Source: UBA1359 sp029570385 (GTDB lineage: Bacteria > Patescibacteriota > Patescibacteriia > Patescibacteriales > Patescibacteriaceae). From it: 42,067 nt of DNA. The DNA is taken from positions 1-42,067 of the forward strand of contig DAOPVX010000007.1 of the NCBI GenBank assembly GCA_035351315.1. The letters run 5' to 3'. Made by a program: the position numbers and the translations under genes. Shown here piece by piece: positions 31,795-38,964 of the stretch. Below the pieces are notes generated by a model that was not told where the DNA came from, ran no database searches, and was given only the letters and a program-made list of their open reading frames with translations. Within the stretch, counting starts at the first letter, position 1. Each line of letters begins with the position of its first letter.

Positions 31795-31823
31795 AGTATA
31801 TCATTTTTTTTATGGTCGGACAA
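31795..31823 (-). promoter_or_regulatory. Sugar operon promoter
   Basis: Minus strand TTGTCC (31823-31818), 17 bp, TATACT (31800-31795) with TGA before the -10. Start near 31788, 25 nt before the GH1 ATG. Confidence 0.7.
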
Positions 31824-31838
31824 TTTAATGGCAATATT

Positions 31839-31867
31839 TTGCGGTTTTTGAGTATTTATAGTATTAT
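31839..31867 (+). promoter_or_regulatory. Promoter of the 31894 membrane protein operon
   Basis: TTGCGG (31839-31844), 17 bp, TATTAT (31862-31867); leader about 20 nt. Divergent from the sugar operon promoter. Confidence 0.5.
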
Positions 31868-31893
31868 ATATTTATTGGTCAGTATTTGAAAAC

Positions 31894-32364
31894 ATGAAAT
31901 TAAAATATTATTTAGTCAGTAACTTAATTGTTGCTATTATAGCTTGGCTATTGTGGTTATTTATTTTATTCCGAGTTGACCCTTTTGCCGTCAATTGGTT
32001 CGGCCGGAGCCTATTTTATTTAACTTTATTCGTTGCTATTTTCAGCACAATGTCTCTAATTGGCTTCATCGGTCGGTTTAGTTTAGTTCATCAGAAACTA
32101 GCGCATCAGGCAGTGGTGGCCGCCTTTAGACAAGCCGGTCTTTTGGCTTTTGGGGTGGTTGTTACTCTATGGTTATTATCGCAGCAGCTATTCAATTGGT
32201 TTAATCTTTTAATTTTAGTTGGTGGGCTGGCGATGTTGGAATTTTTTATGTTGAGTTGTCAACCGGCCAGTGGCCGGTGTTTTGTCCAAAAGCCGACAGC
32301 GTTTACTGCCGATCCAGAAATAATCAGCTCTAGTTTTGAAGATAAAACGCCTTCTAACCGCTAG
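31894..32364 (+). CDS. Four-helix membrane protein of unknown function
   Basis: 156 residues with four hydrophobic segments at about 8-27, 38-60, 79-98 and 102-122, followed by a polar Ser/Glu-rich C-terminal tail of about 30 residues. No family motif recognised. First gene of a three-gene plus-strand unit (10 nt and 4 nt gaps). Similar small proteins occur in many CPR genomes, stated from general knowledge only. Confidence 0.7.
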   Translation: MKLKYYLVSNLIVAIIAWLLWLFILFRVDPFAVNWFGRSLFYLTLFVAIFSTMSLIGFIGRFSLVHQKLAHQAVVAAFRQAGLLAFGVVVTLWLLSQQLFNWFNLLILVGGLAMLEFFMLSCQPASGRCFVQKPTAFTADPEIISSSFEDKTPSNR

Positions 32365-32374
32365 ATATCAAGTT

Positions 32375-32773
32375 ATGTTTCGGTGGTTTAAAAAAATTTT
32401 TCAATCTCCAATAGTTTCTCAAGACAGATTTCCTCTAATTGTTGTTGGTAAAATTATTGAGGTCAATCAACATCCGCAAGCCGATCGGTTGCGTTTAGCC
32501 AAGGTTGATGTTGGTCGTGAAATTTTAAATATTGTTTGCGGGGCGCCTAATATTGAGCCTGGCCAACTGGTTCCTGTTGCCATGGTTGGCGCTCAATTGC
32601 CGGGCGGTTTGACTATTCAACCGGCCGAATTGCGCGGCCAAATGTCCTATGGCATGTTGTGCTCGGCCAAAGAACTGGGCTTGGGCGATGATCATTCCGG
32701 CATTATGTTATTAAATATTTTACAAGTTCGCCAGTTAGGTGAAAGTTTAGACAGCTATCTGGCGCGCCAATAA
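32375..32773 (+). CDS. Stand-alone tRNA-binding (EMAP-II/OB) domain protein
   Basis: 132 residues from ATG 32375; a longer form from TTG 32336 overlapping the previous gene is less likely. The domain runs about 24-128: VVGKIIEVNQHPQADRLRLAKVDVG, IVCGAPNIEPGQLVPVAMVGAQLP, and SYGMLCSAKELGLGDDHSGIMLLN. This is the tRNA-binding OB fold found at the N-terminus of PheT, the C-terminus of MetG and in YtpR. Here it stands alone after a short basic segment (FRWFKKIF). Likely a trans-acting tRNA-binding cofactor; partner unknown. Confidence 0.85.
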   Translation: MFRWFKKIFQSPIVSQDRFPLIVVGKIIEVNQHPQADRLRLAKVDVGREILNIVCGAPNIEPGQLVPVAMVGAQLPGGLTIQPAELRGQMSYGMLCSAKELGLGDDHSGIMLLNILQVRQLGESLDSYLARQ

Positions 32774-32777
32774 TTTT

Positions 32778-33176
32778 ATGGAATTATTTACTACCTCTAA
32801 AGACTTAGTTAACCTAGCCTTAGCCATCGGCGTTGTTGGCATTAGCGCGGCGATAGTTTATTTTTTCATTAGCGCGGCCGGCTTTATTAAAGAGATGCGC
32901 CAGACGATTGATGAAATTAATCGACAGCTAAACAATATTAATCAGATTACCGAATCAGTTAAAAATAAGATAACTTATATGTTTTCTTATTGGGCGGTGT
33001 TAGAAAAACTGGCTAATAAGGCCATTAGCTTAGTGCAAAAAAACTTGATCAATAAGGTTAAAGATAAATTTAATCGCTATACTGCACCAACCAGTTCTGT
33101 GGAGAATGATTCTGTGACCGATAGCTCGTCCGACAAGCAGCCGAAGCGCCGGTCAGCGCGCCGAAGCAATAAGTAG
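32778..33176 (+). CDS. Single-pass membrane protein, DUF948-like
   Basis: 132 residues: TM about 12-37 (LALAIGVVGISAAIVYFFISAAGFI), then an amphipathic coiled-coil-like helix about 40-75 (MRQTIDEINRQLNNINQITESV), then a Ser/Lys/Arg-rich tail ending KQPKRRSARRSNK. The layout resembles small DUF948/YtxH-type envelope proteins. Starts 4 nt after the tRNA-binding protein stop and ends 5 nt from the convergent topA end. Confidence 0.7.
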   Translation: MELFTTSKDLVNLALAIGVVGISAAIVYFFISAAGFIKEMRQTIDEINRQLNNINQITESVKNKITYMFSYWAVLEKLANKAISLVQKNLINKVKDKFNRYTAPTSSVENDSVTDSSSDKQPKRRSARRSNK

Positions 33177-33181
33177 ATAAG

Positions 33182-35242
33182 TTAAGTCTTTTTACTTGTT
33201 TTATTTTTCTTAACAGCAGTCGTCGCGGCTGCTGTTTTGACGATAATTTTTTGTAGATTCCGGCATTTGGGGAAAGCGCTGCAAGCCAAGAATGGACCAT
33301 AGCGGCCGACTTTAACTGCCATTGGTGCGCCGCATTTATCGCAAACCTGGTCGGCATATTTTGTTAATAGGTGCTGAAATTTTTCGGGCAGCGGTTTGCT
33401 AACCTTTTTTTCTTTCATAGACTTAATATTCCGGCATTTGGGGAAAGCGCTGCAAGCCAAGAATGGACCATAGCGGCTAGTTTTAATAACCATTGGTGCG
33501 CCGCATTTATCGCAAACCTCAGTGCTGGCTTGATCTGGCAGGATGTCTTGACGGGACAATTGTTTATTTTTTATTTCTAGATTTTGATGGAAGGGCTGAT
33601 AAAAATCGGCAATCACCGGCTGCCAATTTAAATGGCCACGAGCGATTTGGTCTAAGCGCTCTTCAATATTGGCGGTAAATTGGTAGTCAACGATTGCCGG
33701 GAAATGAGCCACCAGCAGATCGTTAACCACTTTGGCAATGGCGGTTGGTTCTAGTCTTTTATGTTCATCGCGTATAACATAGTTGCGAGCTTCAATTGTT
33801 GCAATAATGGGGGCATAAGTTGATGGTCGGCCAATACCGTGTTTTTCTAGCTGTTTAACAAGTCCGGCATCGCTATAACGGGCTGGCGGTTGGGTAAAAT
33901 GTTGTTCGGTCTGCAAGTTTAAAAGTTGTAAAATTTCATTAGCCGTTAATGATGGCAATAGTTTTTCTTGAGTTTGTTCAGGGTAGATCATTAAGTAGCC
34001 GGGGAAAGCAATGGTTTGGCCAGTAGCCCGGAATAATCCTTCACCAGCCGCAATATCAACAGTAATATGATCAATTTGTGCTTCAGCTGCTTGGCTCGCT
34101 AAGGCTCTTTGCCAAATTAATTGGTAAAGTTTTAATTGTCGCGGTTCCAAATATGACTTTATTGATTCTGGTGTTCGCTGCGGATCAGTCGGTCGAATAG
34201 CTTCATGAGCCTCTTGCGCCCCCTTGCTTTTGTTGGCAAATTTTCTTGGGCTTGGCGATAAAAATTGGGGGCCGAAATTGTTTTGCAGAACTTCGCGAGA
34301 TTGAGCAATAAAGTCGTTAGATAAATTAACCGCATCAGTGCGCATATAGGTAATCAAGCCAGTTTGTCCATGGGGTCCGAGGTTAATACCTTCATAAAGT
34401 TGCTGAGCAATAACCATGGTTTGTTTAGCTGAAAATCCAAACCAGCGGTTGGCGGTTTGTTGTAAAGTAGAAGTGGTAAATGGGGCGGCTGGCTTTTTGG
34501 TTAGACGATTTTTGGTTATCGAGCTGATAGTATATTGGGCGTTGAGTAGTTTGTTTTTAATTTCGTTAGCCAGCGTTTCATTGCTGAGAGTTAATTTGTC
34601 CAGACTTTTGTCTTGCCAACGAGCCAGTTGAGCGCTAAATTGGCCATCCTTAGCCTGTAAATCGGCATTTATAGTCCAATATTCTTGCTGTTGAAAGTTT
34701 TCTATTTCTCTTTCCCTTTCTACAATTAAGCGGACTGCGACCGACTGAACACGGCCAGCTGATAAATTTTTAGCGACTTTTTTCCACAAAAAAGGCGATA
34801 GTTCGTAACCGACTAAGCGATCTAGTACTCGCCTCGCCTGTTGCGCATCAATTAAATTTTGATTTAATTGGCGGGGATTTTTAAGTGCCGTCTTGATAGC
34901 CGATTCGGTGATTTCGTGAAAAACAATCCGATTAGTATCTTTTGGTGGTAATTTTAATAATTGTTGCAAATGCCAAGCAATTGCTTCCCCTTCGCGATCT
35001 CCATCGGAGGCTAGGACAATTTCGTCGGCCTGTTTGGCTAGCGCTTTGAGTTTATTAACAGTTTTTTTGGCTTTAGTCGGGATCTCATAGCTAGGTTCAA
35101 AGTTGTTATCAATAGCAATCCCCATTTTTTTAGTTGGCAGGTCGCGAACATGGCCGAACGACGACTCAACGATGTCGGTTTTCCCTAAGAAACGACTGAT
35201 TGTTTTAGCCTTGGTTGGCGATTCAACAATAATTAAACGCAT
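33182..35242 (-). CDS. topA: DNA topoisomerase I
   Basis: Type IA topoisomerase relaxing negative supercoils. 686 residues: Toprim domain with Glu7 (VESPTKAKT) and Asp80/Asp82/Glu84 (ASDGDREGE), catalytic Tyr299 in GLITYMRTDA, and two C-terminal Cys4 zinc ribbons at about 577-603 and 634-660 (CDKCGAPM...ACSAFPKC). The two ribbons are encoded by nearly identical DNA, so the second is a recent internal copy. Follows dprA by 9 nt in a yraN-dprA-topA unit, a common order of dprA and topA. Assignment is firm. Confidence 0.97.
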   Translation of the reverse strand: MRLIIVESPTKAKTISRFLGKTDIVESSFGHVRDLPTKKMGIAIDNNFEPSYEIPTKAKKTVNKLKALAKQADEIVLASDGDREGEAIAWHLQQLLKLPPKDTNRIVFHEITESAIKTALKNPRQLNQNLIDAQQARRVLDRLVGYELSPFLWKKVAKNLSAGRVQSVAVRLIVEREREIENFQQQEYWTINADLQAKDGQFSAQLARWQDKSLDKLTLSNETLANEIKNKLLNAQYTISSITKNRLTKKPAAPFTTSTLQQTANRWFGFSAKQTMVIAQQLYEGINLGPHGQTGLITYMRTDAVNLSNDFIAQSREVLQNNFGPQFLSPSPRKFANKSKGAQEAHEAIRPTDPQRTPESIKSYLEPRQLKLYQLIWQRALASQAAEAQIDHITVDIAAGEGLFRATGQTIAFPGYLMIYPEQTQEKLLPSLTANEILQLLNLQTEQHFTQPPARYSDAGLVKQLEKHGIGRPSTYAPIIATIEARNYVIRDEHKRLEPTAIAKVVNDLLVAHFPAIVDYQFTANIEERLDQIARGHLNWQPVIADFYQPFHQNLEIKNKQLSRQDILPDQASTEVCDKCGAPMVIKTSRYGPFLACSAFPKCRNIKSMKEKKVSKPLPEKFQHLLTKYADQVCDKCGAPMAVKVGRYGPFLACSAFPKCRNLQKIIVKTAAATTAVKKNKTSKKT
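33257..33348. repeat. 92-bp internal repeat of topA, copy 1
   Basis: 85 of 92 bases match 33428-33519 at an offset of 171 bp; all seven differences fall in 33307-33318. Encodes the second zinc ribbon. Confidence 0.9.
33428..33519. repeat. 92-bp internal repeat of topA, copy 2
   Basis: Partner of 33257-33348. Encodes the first zinc ribbon; synonymous positions are conserved too, so the similarity reflects recent duplication or conversion rather than protein-level selection. Confidence 0.9.
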
Positions 35243-35251
35243 ATTTTTTAG

Positions 35252-36142
35252 CTAGCAGGCGACATAAGTTTGGTCAGCCTGTTGTTTGATGTGTCCGCCT
35301 AATTCAAGGTCGGTAAGTTGTTGACTAATTTGACTAACTGATTGATGAGTAATTTGCAGTAATTCGTCTAAACTGAGCGGCTTGGTTAATAATTTTAGTA
35401 AAGCCAAGTGGCAATCAGTAATTGGTAAGTTAGTTTTACTATAAGAAGTTGACTGAGGCAAGTCAAGCGCAATCGCCAGGTCGGTTGAATCCAGAATGGC
35501 TTGAGCGCCTAATTGGATTAGTTTATTAGTACCAGCCGAGAGGGTTTGATTAATATTGCCTGGAACTGCTAAAACTGTTCGTCCTTCTTGTAAGGCTAGC
35601 TCGGCCGTAATCAAAGCACCGGACTTGGCGGCTGCTTCAATTACCAGAACGGCTGCCGATAATCCGGCGATAATCCGATTTCTTTGGGGAAAATGGTAAT
35701 TACGCGCGGATTGACCCGGTGGATACTCTGATAACAAGAGACCACCGCTGTTGACGATTTTTTCAGCCAATTGCCAATTGCTGGGCGGGTAAATACTGTT
35801 TGAATCAAGACCGCTACCGAGAACAGCAATCGTTGGATTATTAGAATTTAGACTGGCTTGATGGGCCAGGCTATCAATTCCCACAGCCAATCCGCTAACA
35901 ATTACCAGTTGGCTAGTAATATGGTGATCAAGCAGGCGGTTAATAATTAATTGACCATACCAGCTGGATTGGCGGCTACCAACAACAGCTAAAAGATTGT
36001 TTTGATTGGCTAAGGCGAGATTACCGCGATACCACAGCTGTGGTATCGGATGGTAAATATTGTTTAGTAATTTGGGGAAATTTGCTTGATTATTTTTAAT
36101 TTGCTTGATTGATGATTGGTTAGTGGTTAAAAGGTTCATCAT
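35252..36142 (-). CDS. dprA: DNA processing protein DprA/Smf
   Basis: Loads RecA on incoming single-stranded DNA in natural transformation. 296 residues: Rossmann-like domain with VVGSRQSSWYG (about 53-63), GLAVGIDSLAHQ, VLGSGLDSNSIYPPSN, SEYPPG and FPQRNRIIAGLS, all diagnostic; a C-terminal winged-helix-like segment about 240-296. Starts at ATG 36142 in an ATGATG that also contains the yraN stop (ATGA overlap). Presence fits DNA uptake, common in CPR genomes. Confidence 0.95.
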   Translation of the reverse strand: MMNLLTTNQSSIKQIKNNQANFPKLLNNIYHPIPQLWYRGNLALANQNNLLAVVGSRQSSWYGQLIINRLLDHHITSQLVIVSGLAVGIDSLAHQASLNSNNPTIAVLGSGLDSNSIYPPSNWQLAEKIVNSGGLLLSEYPPGQSARNYHFPQRNRIIAGLSAAVLVIEAAAKSGALITAELALQEGRTVLAVPGNINQTLSAGTNKLIQLGAQAILDSTDLAIALDLPQSTSYSKTNLPITDCHLALLKLLTKPLSLDELLQITHQSVSQISQQLTDLELGGHIKQQADQTYVAC

Positions 36143-36495
36143 ATAATTTGACGATAATGACAGAGTCGAGCCAAGCGATTCTTGGGATTAAGGTCAATAG
36201 CAATAAAATCATAGCGCCAGTCTTTAGGATGATAAAAAGACAAAGCGTAATTCGCCGCTTTTTTTAACTGTTGGATTTTGTGCCAGCTTAAAGCATTGGC
36301 CGCTGGAGCAAAATTATTAACTAAGCGTAATTTAACCTCAACCATAATTAATGTGTTGTGGTTTTGAGCGATTAGATCAATTTCGTGATGGTGACAACGC
36401 CAATTTTGAGCGATTATTTGATAACCGTGGCGCGATAGATAGGCGCTAGATAATTCCTCGCCATAAGCTCCCCAGAGCTGATTATGATTGGACAT
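36139..36495 (-). CDS. yraN: YraN family (UPF0102) endonuclease-like protein
   Basis: 118 residues. Restriction-endonuclease-like fold motifs: GAYGEELSSAYLSRHGYQIIAQNWR (about 9-33), HHEIDLIAQ (about 36-44) with the catalytic-type Glu-x-Asp, and LIMVEVKLR (about 49-57) with Glu and Lys. Function in the family is poorly defined. Coupled to dprA by an ATGA overlap. One His pair (CHHHEID) replaces the usual Gly before EID. Confidence 0.88.
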   Translation of the reverse strand: MSNHNQLWGAYGEELSSAYLSRHGYQIIAQNWRCHHHEIDLIAQNHNTLIMVEVKLRLVNNFAPAANALSWHKIQQLKKAANYALSFYHPKDWRYDFIAIDLNPKNRLARLCHYRQII

Positions 36496-36721
36496 AAATT
36501 GACTGGGGAGATAAATAAATGGTAGGTTATTCTGGACTTTATTTAAAATAATTCACAACTTATCCACTAGAAATAACTTCTCTAATATTAGTACAAAATT
36601 TATGATTTGTCTATATATTTTTGGACTTTTCCACTGGTTATTAGGTCTATATATTCTTGGACAAACCGTCAACTGTTAATAAAATAAATCACCATAGTTC
36701 CACATGGAACTATGGTGGGGG
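36496..36721. other. Repeat-bearing gap between yraN and the tRNA cluster
   Basis: No ORF. Holds TTATCCACT (36560-36568, DnaA-box-like), the direct repeat GTCTATATATTTTTGGAC (36609-36626) and GTCTATATATTCTTGGAC (36645-36662) differing at one base, and the inverted repeat at 36691-36716. Confidence 0.7.
36691..36716 (-). terminator. Inverted repeat after tRNA-Ala(GGC)
   Basis: Perfect 12-bp arms ACCATAGTTCCA (36691-36702) and TGGAACTATGGT (36705-36716), 2-nt centre. On minus it lies 5 nt after the tRNA CCA end and is followed by GATTTATTTTATT, so it can terminate the tRNA transcript. Confidence 0.6.
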
Positions 36722-36798
36722 TGGTGGACCATAAGGGACTTGAACCCTTGACCTCTTCCATGCCATGGAAGCGCTCTAGCCAACTGAGCTAATGGCCC
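36722..36798 (-). tRNA. tRNA-Ala(GGC)
   Basis: 77 nt with encoded CCA. Acceptor GGGCCAT with ATGGTCC (one G-T), D stem GCTC/GAGC, anticodon arm CTTCC-ATGGCAT-GGAAG with anticodon GGC, T arm AAGGG/CCCTT with TTCAAGT loop. Closely similar to tRNA-Ala(TGC) at 39233. Confidence 0.95.
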
Positions 36799-36822
36799 AT
36801 AAATATTTAATTATTATTCCTG

Positions 36823-36894
36823 CGCCCTCACCATGAGTCGAACACGGATCTAGGGCTTAGGAGTCCCTTGTTCTATCCATTGAACTATGAGGGC
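36823..36894 (-). tRNA. tRNA-Arg(CCT)
   Basis: 72 nt including discriminator G. Acceptor GCCCTCA with TGAGGGC, D stem GTTC/GAAC, anticodon loop CTCCTAA (anticodon CCT) on an AGGGA/GCCCT stem with one A-G mismatch, T arm CCGTG/CATGG with TTCGACT loop. CCA is not encoded. Confidence 0.92.
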
Positions 36895-36962
36895 TGTCCT
36901 CGGTAAACAAGTTGATGCTGATTATTGTAGGTAAAAAAAAACAAATCGTCAAGCTGGAGTTT

Positions 36963-37190
36963 ATAAACAAAAGGAAGGCCACAGACGAGCCCTTCATTTT
37001 ACATAAAGTAATAATAGAAAATAGCTCCGACGGCCTTCCCCTTGAAATTTTTTGCAAAAATTTCAAGAACAAATATTCTTAACCGGTCTCAGGGAACCTT
37101 GCGGTTTCTTTTATAGAAACACTGGGTCCAATTTTTTTGTTTTTATTTTTTTTTGGGAGAGACCAGAGAAGAAGTCTAGAAAGAACGATA
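36963..37190 (-). ncRNA. Candidate structured RNA of unknown class
   Basis: About 225 nt on minus with its own promoter and terminator-like end but no convincing ORF. Helices: outer domain stem GGTCTC/GAGACC (37159-37164 with 37085-37090, extended to 8 bp with one G-T), GTTTCT/AGAAAC hairpin (37115-37120 with 37104-37109) or alternatively AACC-GCAA-GGTT with a GNRA loop, a perfect 12-bp hairpin (37041-37052 with 37056-37067), and a long irregular terminal hairpin closed by GGAAGGCC/GGCCTTCC (37032-37039 with 36973-36980) followed by TTTTGTTT. An A-rich single strand joins the first strand to the rest. Not RNase P RNA, tmRNA or SRP RNA by their signature motifs. Confidence 0.6.
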
Positions 37191-37376
37191 TCCACAGTAT
37201 AGCAAAAAAAGAAAAAGTCGTCAATAGTTTAGGGTAGGTATGTGTGGACTATTGTCGTAATCATCAATAATTACAAGTGTCTACTAGGTTGTGGACTATT
37301 GAGATTGAGCGTGGTTTTGAGCCTTTGTCTAGGTGGCTATAGACTAAAATCTAATAAAATTCACAAGTTATCCACA
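37188..37376. promoter_or_regulatory. DnaA-box-like sites at the tRNA locus
   Basis: TTATCCACA (37368-37376, perfect), ATATCCACA (37188-37196, one mismatch), and TGTGGACTA (37243-37251 and 37290-37298; reverse TAGTCCACA, two mismatches). With TTATCCACT at 36560 this makes five sites in about 820 bp. AATTCACAA precedes both the 36560 and the 37368 boxes. Confidence 0.5.
37196..37224 (-). promoter_or_regulatory. Promoter of the candidate structured RNA
   Basis: Minus strand TTGACG (37224-37219), 17 bp, TATACT (37201-37196). Start near 37189, immediately followed by the RNA described and overlapped by ATATCCACA. Confidence 0.7.
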
Positions 37377-37397
37377 GGAGTTGGCTAGAGTTAATAG

Positions 37398-37470
37398 AGG
37401 TCACGGTGGGAGTCGAACCCACGGATGACGGTTTTGCAAACCGTTGCCTTAGCCTCTTGGCGACGTGACC
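37398..37470 (-). tRNA. tRNA-Cys(GCA)
   Basis: 73 nt. Acceptor GGTCACG/CGTGACC, anticodon arm ACGGT-TTGCAAA-ACCGT with anticodon GCA, T arm GTGGG/CCCAC with TTCGACT, discriminator T as expected for Cys. CCA is not encoded. Confidence 0.95.
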
Positions 37471-37483
37471 AGAAAACAAAACC

Positions 37484-37512
37484 AGTCTAACAAAAAAGCG
37501 GCTACCCGACAA
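37484..37512 (-). promoter_or_regulatory. tRNA-Cys promoter
   Basis: Minus strand TTGTCG (37512-37507), 17 bp, TAGACT (37489-37484), 13 nt before the tRNA 5' end. Confidence 0.55.
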
Positions 37513-37641
37513 GTCTAATTAGTAATTGTTATTTTTAGCCCATATTTGTTGGTTATAATTGACGATAGGGAATAAAAATGCTAGAGTTAGGCCAGCTATT
37601 AAGACTAAAAACATATTGCCAAACCACAACCAGTCCGTTCA

Positions 37642-38961
37642 GTGGCCGGATTAGCCATCAAAGGACTTATATTGATAATTAATATTTTATTAAAAGTCAA
37701 GCAAATAAGTTTTTGGCTGTTTTCTCGTTTATTAAAATTATTTAATTGGTTAATAATTTATCAGCCAGCAGTTTGGTTATATCGTGGTTATCTGCGAATT
37801 AAAAGGAGATTAATTAATCATTATCAGCAAAATCTTTGGTTGACCGTGACGGTTGTTGCTGTGGTGGCGATTGGTGTTGTTTTCGGCAATTGGCGCGCTA
37901 GCGGCCGACTGACAGCCGCTGAAGATTTAGTCAGAGGGACTTGGTTGTCCAAATTGGTGGGCAGTGAATTTAATCAATTGAATAATTTTGTGGTTGATGA
38001 TCGGGCTGGCTACCAGCTAGCACCTAACCAATCTACGGAAGTTTCGGCTAAATTATCTACTTTGGGAATCAGCGACCCTGGTCCGGCTGGTTTAGTTGGC
38101 ATGGCCACTGATCGTTGGGTTTATAGTTTGGGTTTGGCTAGTTTACCGAGCAGCAATCAACCGGCGGCCGGCGCGGCTGGCGGACGGCGATCTATTACTT
38201 ATTATACGGTTAAAATTGGCGACACTTTGAGTGGGGTAGCTAAAGCCTTTGGCGTGACTGTTAATACCATCGCTTGGCAAAATAATTTAAACGCTAAAGC
38301 GCTGTTGCGACCTGGCGATAAATTGGTTATTTTGCCGGTAAGCGGCGTCTTATATAAAGTTCGTCCCGGCGATAGCCTATCTAAGATTGCCCAACAGTAC
38401 AAGGTTGAAGCCGCCGCTATTATTAGCTATAACAATTTAACTGGCGATCGGGTAATTATTGGTCAGTCGTTAATTATACCTGGTGGACAACCACCAGCCT
38501 CAGTCGCCAGTCAAGTGGCCGTGGCCAGCAGTAAATTAACGCCAAAAGTTCAGCAGGTCTTCAGTAATGTCAAAAATACGGTCAAGGCCAACTTAGGGAC
38601 TGGCGGCATGACTTGGCCAACGGTGGGCCATCGTATTACGCAATATTATTCTTGGCGTCATAATGGTGTTGATATTGGCAATAAGGTCGGTACACCGATT
38701 TATGCCGCTGATGGCGGCAAGGTGGAAGTGGCGGCCAACGGCTGGAATGGCGGTTATGGTAATACTATTTTACTGAATCATGGCAAACTAAAAACTCGCT
38801 ATGGTCATTTATCTAGGCTTTATGTTCGGGCTGGCCAGACGGTAGTTAAGGGTCAGGTTATCGGTGAGATGGGTTCAACTGGCCGCTCCACAGGACCGCA
38901 TTTGCACTTTGAGGTTTTGTCTGGTAAAGTTAGATATAATCCTTTGAATTATATCCGTTAA
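37642..38961 (+). CDS. LysM and M23 peptidase protein (peptidoglycan endopeptidase)
   Basis: 439 residues, GTG start. The N-terminal 100 residues hold two hydrophobic stretches (about 5-45 and 66-83). Two LysM modules bind glycan: about 190-236 (YTVKIGDTLSGVAKAFGV) and 240-284 (YKVRPGDSLSKIAQQYKV). The C-terminal M23/LytM domain about 325-439 has complete zinc ligands: His340 and Asp344 (HNGVD), His389 (YGH) and His420/His422 (HLH). Cleaves peptide cross-links for wall growth or division. Followed 3 nt later by a small membrane protein gene and by tRNA-Ala(TGC). Confidence 0.93.
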   Translation: MAGLAIKGLILIINILLKVKQISFWLFSRLLKLFNWLIIYQPAVWLYRGYLRIKRRLINHYQQNLWLTVTVVAVVAIGVVFGNWRASGRLTAAEDLVRGTWLSKLVGSEFNQLNNFVVDDRAGYQLAPNQSTEVSAKLSTLGISDPGPAGLVGMATDRWVYSLGLASLPSSNQPAAGAAGGRRSITYYTVKIGDTLSGVAKAFGVTVNTIAWQNNLNAKALLRPGDKLVILPVSGVLYKVRPGDSLSKIAQQYKVEAAAIISYNNLTGDRVIIGQSLIIPGGQPPASVASQVAVASSKLTPKVQQVFSNVKNTVKANLGTGGMTWPTVGHRITQYYSWRHNGVDIGNKVGTPIYAADGGKVEVAANGWNGGYGNTILLNHGKLKTRYGHLSRLYVRAGQTVVKGQVIGEMGSTGRSTGPHLHFEVLSGKVRYNPLNYIR

Positions 38962-38964
38962 GCT

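Noticed and set aside
31764..31823. Longer GH1 start at TTG 31823
   Set aside because: That TTG is part of the -35 box TTGTCC and lies upstream of the predicted transcript start.
36857..37072. 71-residue minus-strand ORF
   Set aside because: It begins with TTG, runs through the structured RNA and into tRNA-Arg, and has no start signal or family resemblance.
36963..37190. RNase P RNA, tmRNA, SRP RNA or T-box identity for the structured RNA
   Set aside because: Signature sequences of these classes were looked for and not seen; the length and helix order also do not fit.
36496..37641. CRISPR array in the repeat-bearing tRNA region
   Set aside because: The repeats are two or three imperfect copies without regular spacers, and no cas gene is present.
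37578..37682. Short plus-strand ORF from ATG 37578 overlapping the M23 start
   Set aside because: Only 34 codons, out of frame with the M23 gene, no Shine-Dalgarno site and no recognisable sequence; possible leader peptide but unsupported.
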